DNA from: Panicum virgatum
Taxonomy: Eukaryota; Streptophyta; Magnoliopsida; Poales; Poaceae
Direction: 5' to 3'
Assembly (NCBI RefSeq): GCF_016808335.1
Contig: NC_053149.1
Span: 17,704,733-17,768,732, forward strand
Length of the DNA: 64,000 nucleotides
Shown here: positions 21,230-31,946 of the stretch, piece after piece
How positions within the stretch are numbered: position 1 is the stretch's first letter
Layout of the letters: every line of letters starts with the position of its first letter
Program-made: the position numbers and the translations under genes
Notes under the pieces: model-generated
The model's input: only the letters and a program-made list of their open reading frames with translations
What the model was told of the DNA's origin: nothing
The model's database searches: none

Positions 21230-21636
21230 TCAGAATGGTAAGGCTAAACAGATTCGCCGTGGGCGGCGTAAGCTAATGGTTCGTGCAATATACAAAACGA
21301 AGAGGATACAGTCACACGTTGCAGAAATATCATTCAGACAGATAACAAAACGGTGTATCGGGGAATTCTATAGATCCTAAAGATTACTCGCCAGCTTAAA
21401 GCATCGGCAACGCAGTCACCCTAAATTCAATTTATGAATTTAACCTTTTCCAAGTGACCATGGCGAAACACAAATGGAGCTAACAATTCAATATCGGTCG
21501 GGCAGATACAGCTCCAGAGGTTCACATGATGAAATTTTTCACACACACAAGAGCTGTGATGAAACGTAATGACATTACAGGCCATGCCAAGTGACCAGAG
21601 GGGAAAAAACATTCATCGAAATTATTGTGGACTAAA
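21230..21636 (-). other. 3' flank of the RPN12 pseudogene
   Basis: Probably the former 3' UTR of the minus-strand RPN12 copy followed by unique sequence. No coding signal. Confidence 0.4.
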
Positions 21637-22255
21637 TCATACAATGCGCTTCAGCTCCCTAGCGTAGCTGAGCGTCTGGTTGATTAGCTTGCAGGGGTGC
21701 GACTCCTTGGCCTTCTGGAAGAAGACGGAGCCGTTCTTAATCTCCCATTCCGGGTGCTCCTGTTAATTAATGAATTTTGACATTATCAGAATCTAGTGGA
21801 TATCATACGGTACCACGTAGAAATACACTCAAGATACAGGAAGGAGAAAATGAATGATAGAAATTACCTCTGTGATGTACTGGCGCAGTTCTTGGTCCGA
21901 GCTGAACATCAGCATTTGTTTAGCATCACTTATGGATAGGGAATCATATCCCTTCTCGCTGAACCCAGCGATCTCATCTCTGCATGACAACAGAAAACAC
22001 CATAAGCACCTCGATGATAAAACCATACGGTCAAACAAGCAGTAGTAACAGAAGTCCACTCTCCTAACTGTTTTGGCAAGAAGGTCCATGAAGTAAACAT
22101 ATAGTAGGTGTCGTGCGGCACAGCCTGCCGAGCGCTCAACACTAGGTTGTAGGCATCCTCCATAAAGGATTACTCAAGCTCGACGGCATGCTTGATGCAA
22201 AGGATGCTCGAGTGCCTTGACAGGCAGAAGCTCCAGCTCAGTGTGGAACTCTGTG
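21637..22255 (-). pseudogene. 26S proteasome regulatory subunit RPN12 (PSMD8) pseudogene, C-terminal part
   Basis: Three exons on the minus strand: 22064-22255, 21868-21979 and 21637-21759. They encode the end of the lid subunit RPN12: FHTELELLP, DAYNLVLSARQAVPHDTYY, MDLLAKTVR, DEIAGFSEKGYDSLSISDA, KQMLMFSSDQELRQYITE, EHPEWEIKNGSVFFQKAKE and LINQTLSYARELKRIV. Lesions visible: a frameshift after L-E-H-P; a TAA where Gln is expected after V-E-L-E; a short insertion after DTYY; a lost donor in the first intron (GAGAGT instead of GTGAGT at 22062-22063); and six residues (E-I-P-S-L-Q in the family) missing before LINQTL. The upstream half is cut off by a gypsy element at 22257 and is not found on its far side. 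Its parent is presumably an intact gene elsewhere; retained introns show this copy arose by DNA duplication, not retroposition. Confidence 0.9.
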
Positions 22256-22256
22256 T

Positions 22257-22700
22257 TGATGCAGAATTGGCCAACATACAAGTGCTAGAACGCGCAGGAT
22301 CGCAACAATCGCAACCTGACGAAACACCCCGGCGACCGATCAGACCGGTCGGGCGCAGAGAGCTTCGTCAAGACCTAAAACTGCAAGCTCGGGAGGGACC
22401 CGTCGGAGCTCGCAGATCTAGGATTGTCTTGGAATCGGCAGGCCACCCAAGACGCCCTTGAACGCCGTAGAGACGAGCAAAGAACAGCGCGAGGTTGGAA
22501 AAGCTAAGGTTTGAGAAAAACAATGAAAATGTAGAGTGATTAATTCGATTGGGTAGAAGGACCTCAATCGGCCGTGGCCTTTATATTTATAGGCCGGAAA
22601 GATGTACCCCTTCCAAATCGGGTTACAAATGGACTCCAAATTACAGATCTAACTCCACTCGGACTGTACAGCCTAGACTCGTCTGACCGGTTGGCCTCGG
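22257..22700 (-). repeat. 3' LTR of the minus-strand gypsy element
   Basis: About 444 bp, matching 30535-30929 plus 34678-34728. It contains a tttatatttataggcc TATA-like stretch (plus-strand text, near 22580-22596). It ends (minus strand) CTGCATCA at the RPN12 junction. Confidence 0.8.
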
Positions 22701-22861
22701 ACTTTGCCAATTTTGACTGCCAATATATGCCCCTGCCTTTTTGGTGAGCTTTGCAAACCAAAAAGCAAGTACTAAAAACTAGCCTAGATACATAATTTAC
22801 AGAAAAACACAAGGCTAAAAATAATGCTAAGGGCGATATTCTATACCGGCCGTCTTCGTCT
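22701..22861 (-). other. 3' untranslated part of the gypsy element
   Basis: Between the integrase stop and the 3' LTR. It contains a purine-rich stretch on the minus strand (aaaaaggcagggg, near 22728-22740) that may be the polypurine tract. Confidence 0.5.
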
Positions 22862-23953
22862 TCAAGCATCTTGCCACACACTGGGATAGTATTTCTTCAA
22901 GTATCTTCCATTAAGAGCCCTTGGAAGACGTTCTTCTTGCATCGTCTCCACCATATAAGAATTGCCGAAGATAACCTTGATGATCTTGTACGGTCCTTCC
23001 CAACTTGGCGACCACTTGCCGAACTTGTTACTCTTTGTCCCAAGAGGCAATATTGTCTTCCAAACCAGCTCACCAACCTGAAAAGATTTTGCTCTTAGCT
23101 TCTTGTTGTAAGATCTAGCCACCCGAAACTTGTCTTTCTCAATTTTCTTTAAAGCTTGCAACCGCTTGTCGCTCACTTCATCAATATTATCCATCATCAA
23201 GTCATAGTAATCAACGGTAGTAAAGTCATTTTGTTTAGCCAATCTATAACCGTCCAGATTCACCTTAACGGGCAAAATGGCCTCTTGACCATATACAAGC
23301 TCAAAAGGAGTAACCTTAGTAGCACTATGTCCAGATATACAATGAGCCCACAACGCTTCAGGTAATACTTCATGCCACCTCCTAGGATTTTCCTCTATCT
23401 TCTTCTTGATAAGCTTTATCAAAATCTTATTACTAGACTAGGCATGACCATTGGCCTGAGCATAGTATGGAGATGAATTGAGTATCTTGATCTTATAAGA
23501 TTCGGCAAAATCACACACCTCCTTTGAAATAAATGATGAACCTTGATCTGTTGTCAAAGCCTGAGGAATATCGAATCTATGAATAATATGCTCCATAATA
23601 AACTCAATTACCTCCCGATGTGTCATATTCTTCAAAGTAACTGCTTCGGTCCACTTAGTGAAATAATTCATAGCAACCAACACAAAGCGATGTCCCTTTG
23701 AAGAAGGGGGATTAATCTGACCAAAAAAATCCAACCCCCAACCTCTGAATGGCCATGGCTTGATTATAGTATACAACAACGCAGTAGGCACTAATTGAAC
23801 ATTACCAAACCGCTGACATTCTTCACACCCCTTATAATATCTGAAACAGTCTGCCATCATAGTTGGCCAATAGAGACCGGCGCTCCTAAGCAACCACTTA
23901 ATTTTAGGGGCTGATTGATATGTACCACAGATGCCTTCATAAACTTCTCCCAT
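22862..23953 (-). pseudogene. Gypsy integrase, interrupted by a stop
   Basis: Minus strand. It starts in the H2C2 zinc region (IKWLLRSAGLYWPTMMADC, C-E-E-C). The DDE core follows: GWGLDFFGQINPPSS, YFTKWTEAV, TDQGSSFISKEV and SSPYYAQANGHA. At about 23422 a TAG stops the frame where the catalytic Glu region (normally N-G-Q-A-E) should be. Coding resumes in the same frame with LIKLIKKKIEENPRRWHEVL, ALWAHCISGHSATKVTPFEL, GELVWKTILPLGTKSNKFGKW and a typical gypsy C-terminus (NGRYLKKYYPSVWQDA). No chromodomain is present. Integrase inserts element cDNA into host DNA; this one could not. Confidence 0.87.
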
Positions 23954-24166
23954 AGCAACATGGGCCTAATCAGAATCTAAACACTTGAGAAGCACATCTT
24001 TGACGGTCCGACAATAAAGATCATCATCGATCAAAATATATTTAAATGCCGAATATTCTTTTCTGCACCATGACTAGGGTTCTTCAAATACGTCACAATA
24101 GGCACCCTCCAATCATCAACCTCGGCCTTCCCTTCGGAATTGGAAGCAACGGCCGACTTGCAGCTT

Positions 24167-24592
24167 TCAGCAGTCTGACCGGTCAAACCAGAGACCGGTC
24201 TGGGCAGTCAGACCAGTCGGGGCATCCGGTCTGACCGGTCCGTCCAGAACCAGTAACTCGGTTGTTGCTCGCATCGGCTTCCTCATGTTAAAATATTTGT
24301 TAATAACATTATAGCCAGATGCTTGCTGAGCCAGAGCATTTGTCTTTTTATTGCTATCTCTTGGAATATGTCGAATTACAAATTTATCAAAGCAAGAGAT
24401 AATATCAAGGCATCTATCAAGATATGCATTTAATGATTCAGTATAACTTTGGCATACCTTAGATACTTGCTGCACCACCAGAAGTGAATCACCATAAGCT
24501 TCTACATGTTTGACACCCATTGATTCCAATAATTCCAAGCCAAATAGAAGTGTTTCATATTCAACTTGATTATTCGTACGTTCTTCTTCCAA
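24167..24592 (-). pseudogene. Second RNase H domain of the gypsy element (Tat-type)
   Basis: Minus strand: NNQVEYETLLFGLELLESMG, VEAYGDSLLVVQQVSKV and IRHIPRDSNKKTNALAQQAS are the archaeal-type RNase H motifs that Tat elements carry behind their ordinary RNase H. The tail is a run translated from GACCGGTC repeats (24170-24245). The frame is interrupted on both sides, by a shift from reverse transcriptase near 24755 and by stops before integrase. Confidence 0.8.
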
Positions 24593-24754
24593 TCGGTATG
24601 AGAACTCAAAAATAGTGACACTCGGAGAAATAAGAACGGCACCAATTCCTTGACCATCATCACAAGCCGATCCATCAAAGAATAACTTCCATGGTGTACA
24701 AGCCGACTTCTAAATCATGCTCATCATTAGTCTGATATTCAACAATGAAATCCG

Positions 24755-26530
24755 CTACAATTGGTCTCTAACAGCTCTCAAAGACTCACAGGGCAAATCA
24801 TGTTCAACAAGTGCATAAGCCCACTTTCCGATTCTACCACTCAAAATCGGCTTTTGTAGCATATGCTTAATAACATTGGCTTGACAAGTAACTATGCAAG
24901 TACTCGATAAAAGATAATGCCTCAACTTGGTACAAGCATAATATAATGATAAGCACAATTTCTTAATAAATGTATACCTTGTTTCCGCATCAATAAGCCG
25001 TCGGCCCACATATGTAATAATATACTCCTTTCCTTCGGTCTCTTGAGTCAAAACAGCACCAATAACTTTATCTTCTGCAGCCACATAAAGTCTAAAAGGA
25101 ATACCTCTCTTAGGCGCCTTGAGAACCGGCGGCGAAGATAAATATTTCTTGATCTTCTCAAAAGCTTCTTGCTGTTCTGCCCCCCAAGTAAATTCAGCTT
25201 CATCTTTTAACCGAAGAATAGGAGTAAAATCATCTATCTTTCCGGACAAATTAGATATAAATCTTCTCAAGAAATTCACTTTGCCCAGAAGTTCTTTCTT
25301 GCAAGCAGGAGCCTCCACTTTCTTCATGGCTTCAATTCTTTTTGGATCAATCTCTATATCTTTCTCATGAATAATGAAGCCCAAGAACTTTTCAGTCGAT
25401 ACACCAAAAACACATTTAAGCGGGTTCATTTTCAAGCCATACTGACGCATCCTCTCAAGAGCAAGTCTCAAATCAGCCAAATGATGACTCAAGCCGGCCG
25501 ATTTAATCACAATGTCATCAATATAGACCTCCAATATAATACCAAGTAAATCATGAAAGATCAAATTCATAGCTCTTTGATAAGTAGCACCAACATTCTT
25601 TAATCCAAAAGTCATGACAACCCACTCGAACAAACCAACAAAACTAGGACATCTAAAGGCCGTTTTAGACGTATCTTCTTCGGCCATAAATATTTGATTG
25701 TAACTCGCATTACCATCAAGAAAACTGATAACACGATGTCCAGAAGCCTCATTGATCAACATATCGGCTATAGGCATAGGATATTCATCTTTAGGAGTAG
25801 CTTTATTAAGATCTCCAAAATCAATGCAAACTCTAATCTTGCCCGAATCTTTCTTTTCAACGGGTACAATGTTAGAGATCCACTCCGCATAACGACAAGA
25901 CCGAATAAATCCAGCATCTAGTAAACTATTAATTTCTTCTTTTATTCGGTCATACATAACAGGATTAAAACACCTAGCAGGTTGTTTATAAGGTCTAAAA
26001 CCGGCTTTAATCGACAGTCGATGCTCAACCAAATCACGACTCAAACTAGGCATTCCAGAATACTCCCATGCAAAGCAATCGACATATTCTTTCAATACCT
26101 TTATTAAATCGGCTTTACAATCATCCGATAAATTTGCATTTACAAAAGTCAGTATAGGAATAGAACCATCTCCAATATCTACATTTTCTAAAGGATCAGC
26201 CAACGTAAAACCTTGGCCTAACTTATCAAAATCACTGAAATCATCAATGGCCTCGCACATATCGTTCGTCTTCGCCCGATAATGCCCAACACGCTGCTGC
26301 TGCCACTCTGCGTTGGACTGGTCTGACCGGTCTGTTGCACCGTTCTGACCGGTCGGCCGGTCTGAGCGGTCAGAGTCAGCGGTCTGACCGGTCGGCTCTG
26401 TGTCACTGACCTGATTCATCATAAAAGTAAATGTAGCTGATTCTCCATCGGCTTTAAGACAGCAGATACGAAACCCTGCTTGGTGCAACTGATCAAGTCG
26501 TAATCGGTCAAGTCCAGGCTCGATAAGCAC
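24755..26530 (-). pseudogene. Gypsy reverse transcriptase and first RNase H
   Basis: One open frame of 591 codons on the minus strand. A linker containing a GACCGGTC-coded RSDRPTGQ segment precedes the RT motifs: GFRPYKQPARCFNPVMYDRI, DAGFIRSCRYAEWISNIVPV, RVCIDFGDLNKATPKDEYPM, FLDGNASYNQI, TFGLKNVGATYQRAMN and the catalytic YIDDIVIKS. RNase H follows: AAEDKVIGAVLTQE, YVGRRLIDAETRY and LCLSLYYACTKLRHYL. The usual D-A-Y-S-G has become D-G-N-A-S. The frame runs out after DLPCES, where a shift separates it from the second RNase H. Confidence 0.9.
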
Positions 26531-27129
26531 TCGATGTTGTCATGTGCACCAATAAACTCGGAATCGGCGGTTGCAATGAAGGAAGATGCATCACCATGCA
26601 CTACTTCAATTTCATCACCGATCCACTGAATAAGAAACTGATGCAAGGAAGATGGCACACATTGATTGGCATCAATCCAATCACGTCCAAGTATAAGGCT
26701 AAAGTTACCTTGCACCTCGGAGACGAACAACGTTGTTGCAATTGTCTTGCTCCCAACGGTCAACTCCATTGAAGCAACCCCCTTGGCACCAATAGGATCA
26801 CCTCCTCTAATGCCGCTAGCCATCATGTTCGTCTTGATTAGCTATTCATCCGTCCTATTGAGCTTCTTGTAAAGTGAGTAGGGCATCAAATTCACAATTG
26901 CCCCACTATCCACGAGCATATGAGAAACTGGCTTCCCGTTGATATGCCCCCTTACGTAGAGAGTCTTCAAATGATTATCTGAATCCTTGGGCTTCTGAAA
27001 TATAGCTTTACGTGGCCCAAAGTCCAGATGAGCAGTTTCCTCCTCTGGAATCACCAAGTAGTTATCGAAAAAGCGCACAACATTGATCTCCATATTGGTG
27101 CGTTCCGGAGAAGCTTCATAATCCACCAA
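26419..27129 (-). pseudogene. Gypsy aspartic protease, split by a TAG stop
   Basis: Minus strand. The first part (27129-26842) has the active site MLVDSGAIVNLMPYSLYKKL preceded by LKTLYVRGHINGKPVSH. A TAG at about 26839-26841 follows RTDE, where family members continue with Glu. The second part (26826-26419) has GVASMELTVGSKTIATTLFV and the ILGRDWIDANQCVPSSLHQF flap and C-terminal motif. The enzyme would process the gag-pol polyprotein. The single-base change GAG to TAG is the simplest explanation for the stop. Confidence 0.87.
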
Positions 27130-27312
27130 CTCCTCGTCTTCTGTTGAAGGAGCTGCTAAAACCTCTGATGTGCTAGGAGCCGAAGTGAGAACTTCTTTAG
27201 ATTTCTGCTCAGACTCAGGTTCGACCGGTCTGACCGGTTGCTCTGAGCGGTCAGACCGGTTCGGGACACCGGTCAGACCAGTCGGCCGGAGCGGTCCGAC
27301 CGGTCCGGTTGG

Positions 27313-28607
27313 CTAGTCAGCTGCCTTGACCTGCCACACCTTGCCTTGAGGGATTCTTGGTCTGTACTTCTTGAAGTGCTCGTCCCTCAACTTCTCCGCC
27401 TCCTTTTCCTTCTGTTCTTGGCGGCGAAGATGCTGCAACCTCCTTTTCTGAGTATGTGTCAACCCCGGCGGACACCACCTAGGCTGAAAATACTTCTCCT
27501 TCTCTTGGTCCCTAGGGTTGCTGCTGCTGGCCTCATGATCATTAGCCAACACAAGTTTCTGAGAAGGATCGACCGATTTCTCAACGATCATCGGTCCCTT
27601 TTGTGTATCTTGGATTTTGTCTCTGCCATCCTCAACTTGAACAATATCAATAACTGGAGCCTTCCCAGAATCCACTTGCATTGGCTCAGGTTCATCCTTT
27701 TTCTCCTTGACGCGATACTCTTGACGTGCAGGATGAACTTGGGCCGTCCTCTGCTAAGACCGGTCTGACCGGTCTGGGGTTTTGCCCCTGACCAGATTGG
27801 TGTTGCCCTAATTGGTCGTGAATCGGCTGCTTCAACCTGTTGAAGACAGGCCCTTTGGAACTTACCTCCCCTTGGAAGTGTGGCGGATACGGCATCGGAT
27901 AGCATTGCATCCAAAATCCCCCATGCTCCCATGCGGGAAACTGAAAATACGACGCCAGTGGAGCCCATGGCATGGTAGCGTACATCGGCTGCATCTGCTG
28001 AGGAGGGAACAATGTAACGACATCACCCCTGCGCTAGCTTGATTCTCCCCTAGGAGATGATGGTGCGCCTTGTCGTAGAGGTGACCTTGGTCTCTTTTTT
28101 TAGCGGCCGATCATTTCAAATGGCCTTTGAGTACTTATTCAGCAATTGACCAAAGGTGGGCTTCTGATTTGCGATCTTACCCTGCACCTTCGGCTGGTTT
28201 ATCTTCCATGTACCCACTTCTGGATGTTTAGGCTTAAACGTCCGGGGCTGACCACCAGGGCAGTCTGACCGGCTACCAGGACCGGTCTAACCGGTCGGAG
28301 GAACCGGTCTGACCGGTCTCAGCTGATCAGCAGACCGGTCACTTGAAGAAGAACCCTTTTGCCCCCCGAGCGTACGAGGCTTAACCATTATCCTCAGATT
28401 CTTCTTCCCATCAGGAGTCTTCTCCTGAACCACCTCTCTGGCTAGAATCTTGTTATCAATAGTCAATGGCCTCTCATCACCAATGATCACATTCTTGCCC
28501 TTTGCTCCTTCGGCTTGATCCGGCCGAATGAGTACCTTGGAGTTGTTGAGATCAATGGTATGGACAGGGAACAGAGCTTTGTCTATCTTCATCTCTGGAA
28601 AGGTCAA
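27313..28607 (-). pseudogene. Gag C-terminal/linker region of the gypsy element
   Basis: Minus-strand frames between gag and protease: 28607-28287 (KVLIRPDQAEG, GDERPLTIDNKIL), 28012-27588 in two frames (FPAWEHGGFWMQCYPMPYPP) and 27681-27313 (KYFQPRWCPPGLTHTQKRRL). The last motif recurs in this position in many grass gypsy elements. Stops and frame changes separate the pieces. Three clusters of GACCGGTC repeats (27222-27312, 27755-27780 and 28258-28345) lie at the edges of these pieces. No CCHC zinc knuckle was found. Confidence 0.65.
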
Positions 28608-28618
28608 TCGTGCTTCAT

Positions 28619-29908
28619 TTATGGCTGATTGTACCTATCGATGAAATACATTGCAATCGTTAGTTGCATGAGATGAAGAATTATGAAATTTACAATAAGT
28701 GCGCCGTTTAGCTCCTCAAGCGGCGGTATCACATGAGTAATTTTTAAATCCCCAAGTCTTAACAATTCAACAAAAATACGATCGCACTTGGACACATCAA
28801 AAGTAAACTTCATCTCTTCTTGCCGATTCCTTTGAGTCGGCTTAAGAGATGCACAAGAACACGGTTTGGCCAAGGCTGGCCAAACAAACTCAGTGGCATA
28901 TACCTCTTTATCCTCATCGTCTGAAGAATCGGAATCATATTCAACAATATCCATGTTTGAATGATGGGAGTTGTAAGTATCCTTTTCTTTTCTAAACTTT
29001 GCCTCTTGGCCTAAAGCTCTTACCTGAGACTGATTTAAAAAATAATAATTTGAACTATCAAGCTTCTCTCTATAATTAGAACATAAACCCGCAAGAGCTA
29101 AATCAGCCAAATCTTTTTCAGAAAGAGTCAAATTAAAGCATCGGTTTTTTGTATCTTTAAATCTCTTAAAATACTCATGGATAGATTCATTTCTACCCTG
29201 TCTAACTGATGTCAAGTTTGTCAACTTAGTCTCGTTATCCCTGCTATAAAAATGATAATGAAACTTTTGCTCTAATTCGTCCCAAGGACGAATTGAGTTC
29301 GGGGCTAATGACGAAAACCAAAAGAAAGCCATTCCAGTTAAAGACAAAGAAAATAAACGAACGCGCAAAGATTTGCTAGAACCAGCTTCCCCAAGTTGAG
29401 TGATATATTGGCTGATATGCTCCCAAGTGGATCGGTTATCACCACCGCTAAATTTAACGAAATCGGGAACATGCCAACCAGCAGGGTAAGGAATTAAATT
29501 GAAAGCATCAACATATGGCCTTTGGTAAAGCCGACTCCTACCCACATCTAAACCGAGTTTAGACTTGAACATAATGTCCAGATCTTCTCTCATCCTAGCA
29601 AAATCGGCCTCATAGTTGCCGGTAGATGTTTGGCCTAAACGATGTGTCGCAGGATCAGTACTGGACATTGTTTGTGTGGCATATTGAGGATTTGACTTGA
29701 ACCAATCATCCCAAATATCCTTGGGCAACGGTGGAGGAAACGGGGGTTCACCATATGACTTTGTAGTATATGGTGCACAAACTCTGCCAATTCTTCTTCC
29801 AGGCCAGGGGCAGCCGAAGTAGGAAGAGGCGCGAGTTGTGGCTGTGACACAGAGCCAAGCACCATGGCACCGGTCTGACCGGTCTGAGTGACTGGTCGAA
29901 CCGGTCAA
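28619..29908 (-). pseudogene. Gypsy gag (retrotransposon gag domain)
   Basis: Minus strand, open for 429 codons. The capsid-type domain covers FNLIPYPAGWHVPDFVKFSG, STWEHISQYITQLGEAG, LRVRLFSLSLTGMAFFWFSS, RPWDELEQKFHYHFYSRDN, IHEYFKRFKDTKNRCFNL and DLALAGLCSNYREKLD. It forms the particle shell in an active element. The N-terminal part is in other frames (30483-30103). The first residues are translated from GACCGGTC repeats and are not a natural start. Confidence 0.85.
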
Positions 29909-30102
29909 GCCGCCGAGGCACCGCTCGGCTGGACCGATCTGACCGGTTCAGCCCTGGACGGCTGAACTGTGCCTGGCGGTGGCGTTTGCCCCGTGAAGTA
30001 ATTCGGCGGCATACCATACTGATAATTCTCTATTGGCCCGGCCAAAAAACTAGGATTAGGGGTTTGCTTAGGATACTCATTAGAAAATTTCTTACCCCTA
30101 TT

Positions 30103-30483
30103 TTATAGATTCAAATCAATAAGTAGATCTTGTGTGAGCTTCTGTGATTGTTTGAATCTACCCAAAAAGGCTTCCGCAAACTGCTTAGTAGAATCAAATG
30201 AAAAATTTACATCGCTTGTAGTGGAAGCAGATGATGCAGCAGTTGTAGCTGTAGTAGATGGGTTCGGCGCTGGCGGCGAGAACGTAGGCATGACAAACTT
30301 CTCCTTCTCAAAAATGCCTTGCCGAGTCTTCCCATAATATGCAAGCAATCTCTTCGTGGCCTCCTCCTGCTCCTTCTTGAGCTGGGCCTCGAATTGCTTG
30401 CGGCTCTCCTCAGGTATGTCCTCATACTTGACGTCAACGGGAGTGGAATCTACCTTGGAGGGGTTAACCTTGTCACCGGTCAT
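30103..30483 (-). pseudogene. Gypsy gag N-terminus
   Basis: The likely true gag start is the ATG at 30483 (MTGDKVNPSKVDSTPVDV), just after the primer-binding region. The 126 codons include EDIPEESRKQFEAQLKKEQE and end at a TAA (about 30103). The remaining gag lies in other frames, so a stop or shift separates them. Confidence 0.75.
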
Positions 30484-30503
30484 TGTAACCGGTGGATGAA
30501 GAT

Positions 30504-30534
30504 CTGTCCCCAGCGGAGTCGCCAAAAAGTATAT
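30504..30534 (-). promoter_or_regulatory. Primer-binding site region of the gypsy element
   Basis: On the minus strand tttggcgactccgctgggga follows the LTR end by eight bases. This is the position and general form of gypsy primer-binding sites in grasses. Confidence 0.6.
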
Positions 30535-31168
30535 TGACGCAGAACTGGCCAACACACAAGCGCTAGAACGTGCAGGATCGCAACAATTGCAACCTGACGA
30601 AACACCCCGACGACCGATCAGACCGGTTGGGCGCAGAGAGCTTCGTGAAGACCTAAAACTGCAAGCTCGGGAGGGACCCCGTCGGAGCTCGCAGATCTAG
30701 GGTTGTATTGGAATCGGCAGACCACCCAAGACGCCCTTGAACACCGTAGAGACGAGCAAAGAACAGCACGAGGTTGGAAAAGCTAGGGTTTGAGAAAAAC
30801 AAGAAAAAATAGTAGACTGATTGATTCGATTGGGTAGAAATACCTCAATCGGACGTGGCCTTTATATTTATAGGCCGGGGAAGACGTACCCCTTCCAAAT
30901 CGGGTTACAAACAGACTCCAAATTACAGACTACGTTACACGGACACGACAGTTTGGTGCCGTATCGCATATCCAATATGTATCGGATACAGATGCGTATC
31001 GGATACGCCCCAGATACGTATCCTCCGAGTATCCAATTTTTTATTTTTTTTACGAATATTGCATACATGGGCCGATACATATCGAGTCGACGGATACGGC
31101 CCAACCCACTAACACACGGTAACTACCCCGACGCCTCAGCCTCCCAGACCCGCACGCCCCGACGCCCC

Positions 31169-31584
31169 TGTCGGTGTTTACCGCCAAGCCTGCTCAGGGA
31201 TACCCTTAGCAGTAAGGTTTGTAGGTAGGGATCGACTGCTCTGGAACTCGATGATGCAAGAAACACAAAGATTTAGACAGGTTCGGGCCGCGAGTTGCGT
31301 AATATCCTATGTCCTGTGTGGTGGTTTGTATTGCTTTAGGTGTTGATTCTTTGGAGGGGGGTCCCCGCCCGCCCTTATATATCCGGGGGGACAGGGTAAC
31401 ATGGAAAGTCCTAGCCGAGTACAGTTGGAGTCATACTACAACACAATCAGGTAGTTTCCTTTGTACTACAGCTAGTTCTACGCCTATTCGGGTAGTTACA
31501 AAAGAGATAAGGTACATCCATAAGCTATCCCTTACTCTGGAATATTCTATGTCTATAAGCAGTCCCGCTGCCCCTGGTCTGACA
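31169..31584 (-). mobile_element. Solo LTR inside the hAT element (416 bp)
   Basis: Begins TGTCGGTGTTTACC and ends GGTCTGACA. Flanks GCCCC (31164-31168) and ACCCC (31585-31589) match at four of five bases. On the minus strand it has a ggatatataaggg TATA-like box and ends ...GGTAAACACCGACA, so transcription would run leftwards. It lies in the 5' untranslated part of the transposase gene. Confidence 0.75.
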
Positions 31585-31946
31585 ACCCCTTCCTCGCGCC
31601 GCAGGTCCACCTGGTGACGCCGGCGCACCGCAACCCCGGTCGCCGTCCGCCGGCAACGAGCCTCCGCTACTCGCCGACGTCGAGCCTCCGTCCCTACTCG
31701 CCGGCCACGGATCCAGCCCCTGCGACGCAGATCTAGGCCCCTGCAATGCAGTGAACTCCCGTGAGACGTGAGTTAATCCCCTTTCCCCTTGTCGATCTCC
31801 TCTTGTTCTTCAGTTCGTGGCTGCTTGTTGCTTGATTTCTTTGCTCCCCACTTCATCTTCATGTCCCCATTCTCGATCTATTCTATTTCTGCAGTGCAAA
31901 CATGCAGTTAGTGATTTCATGTTGCCTTATTGCTTGTATGCAGTAG

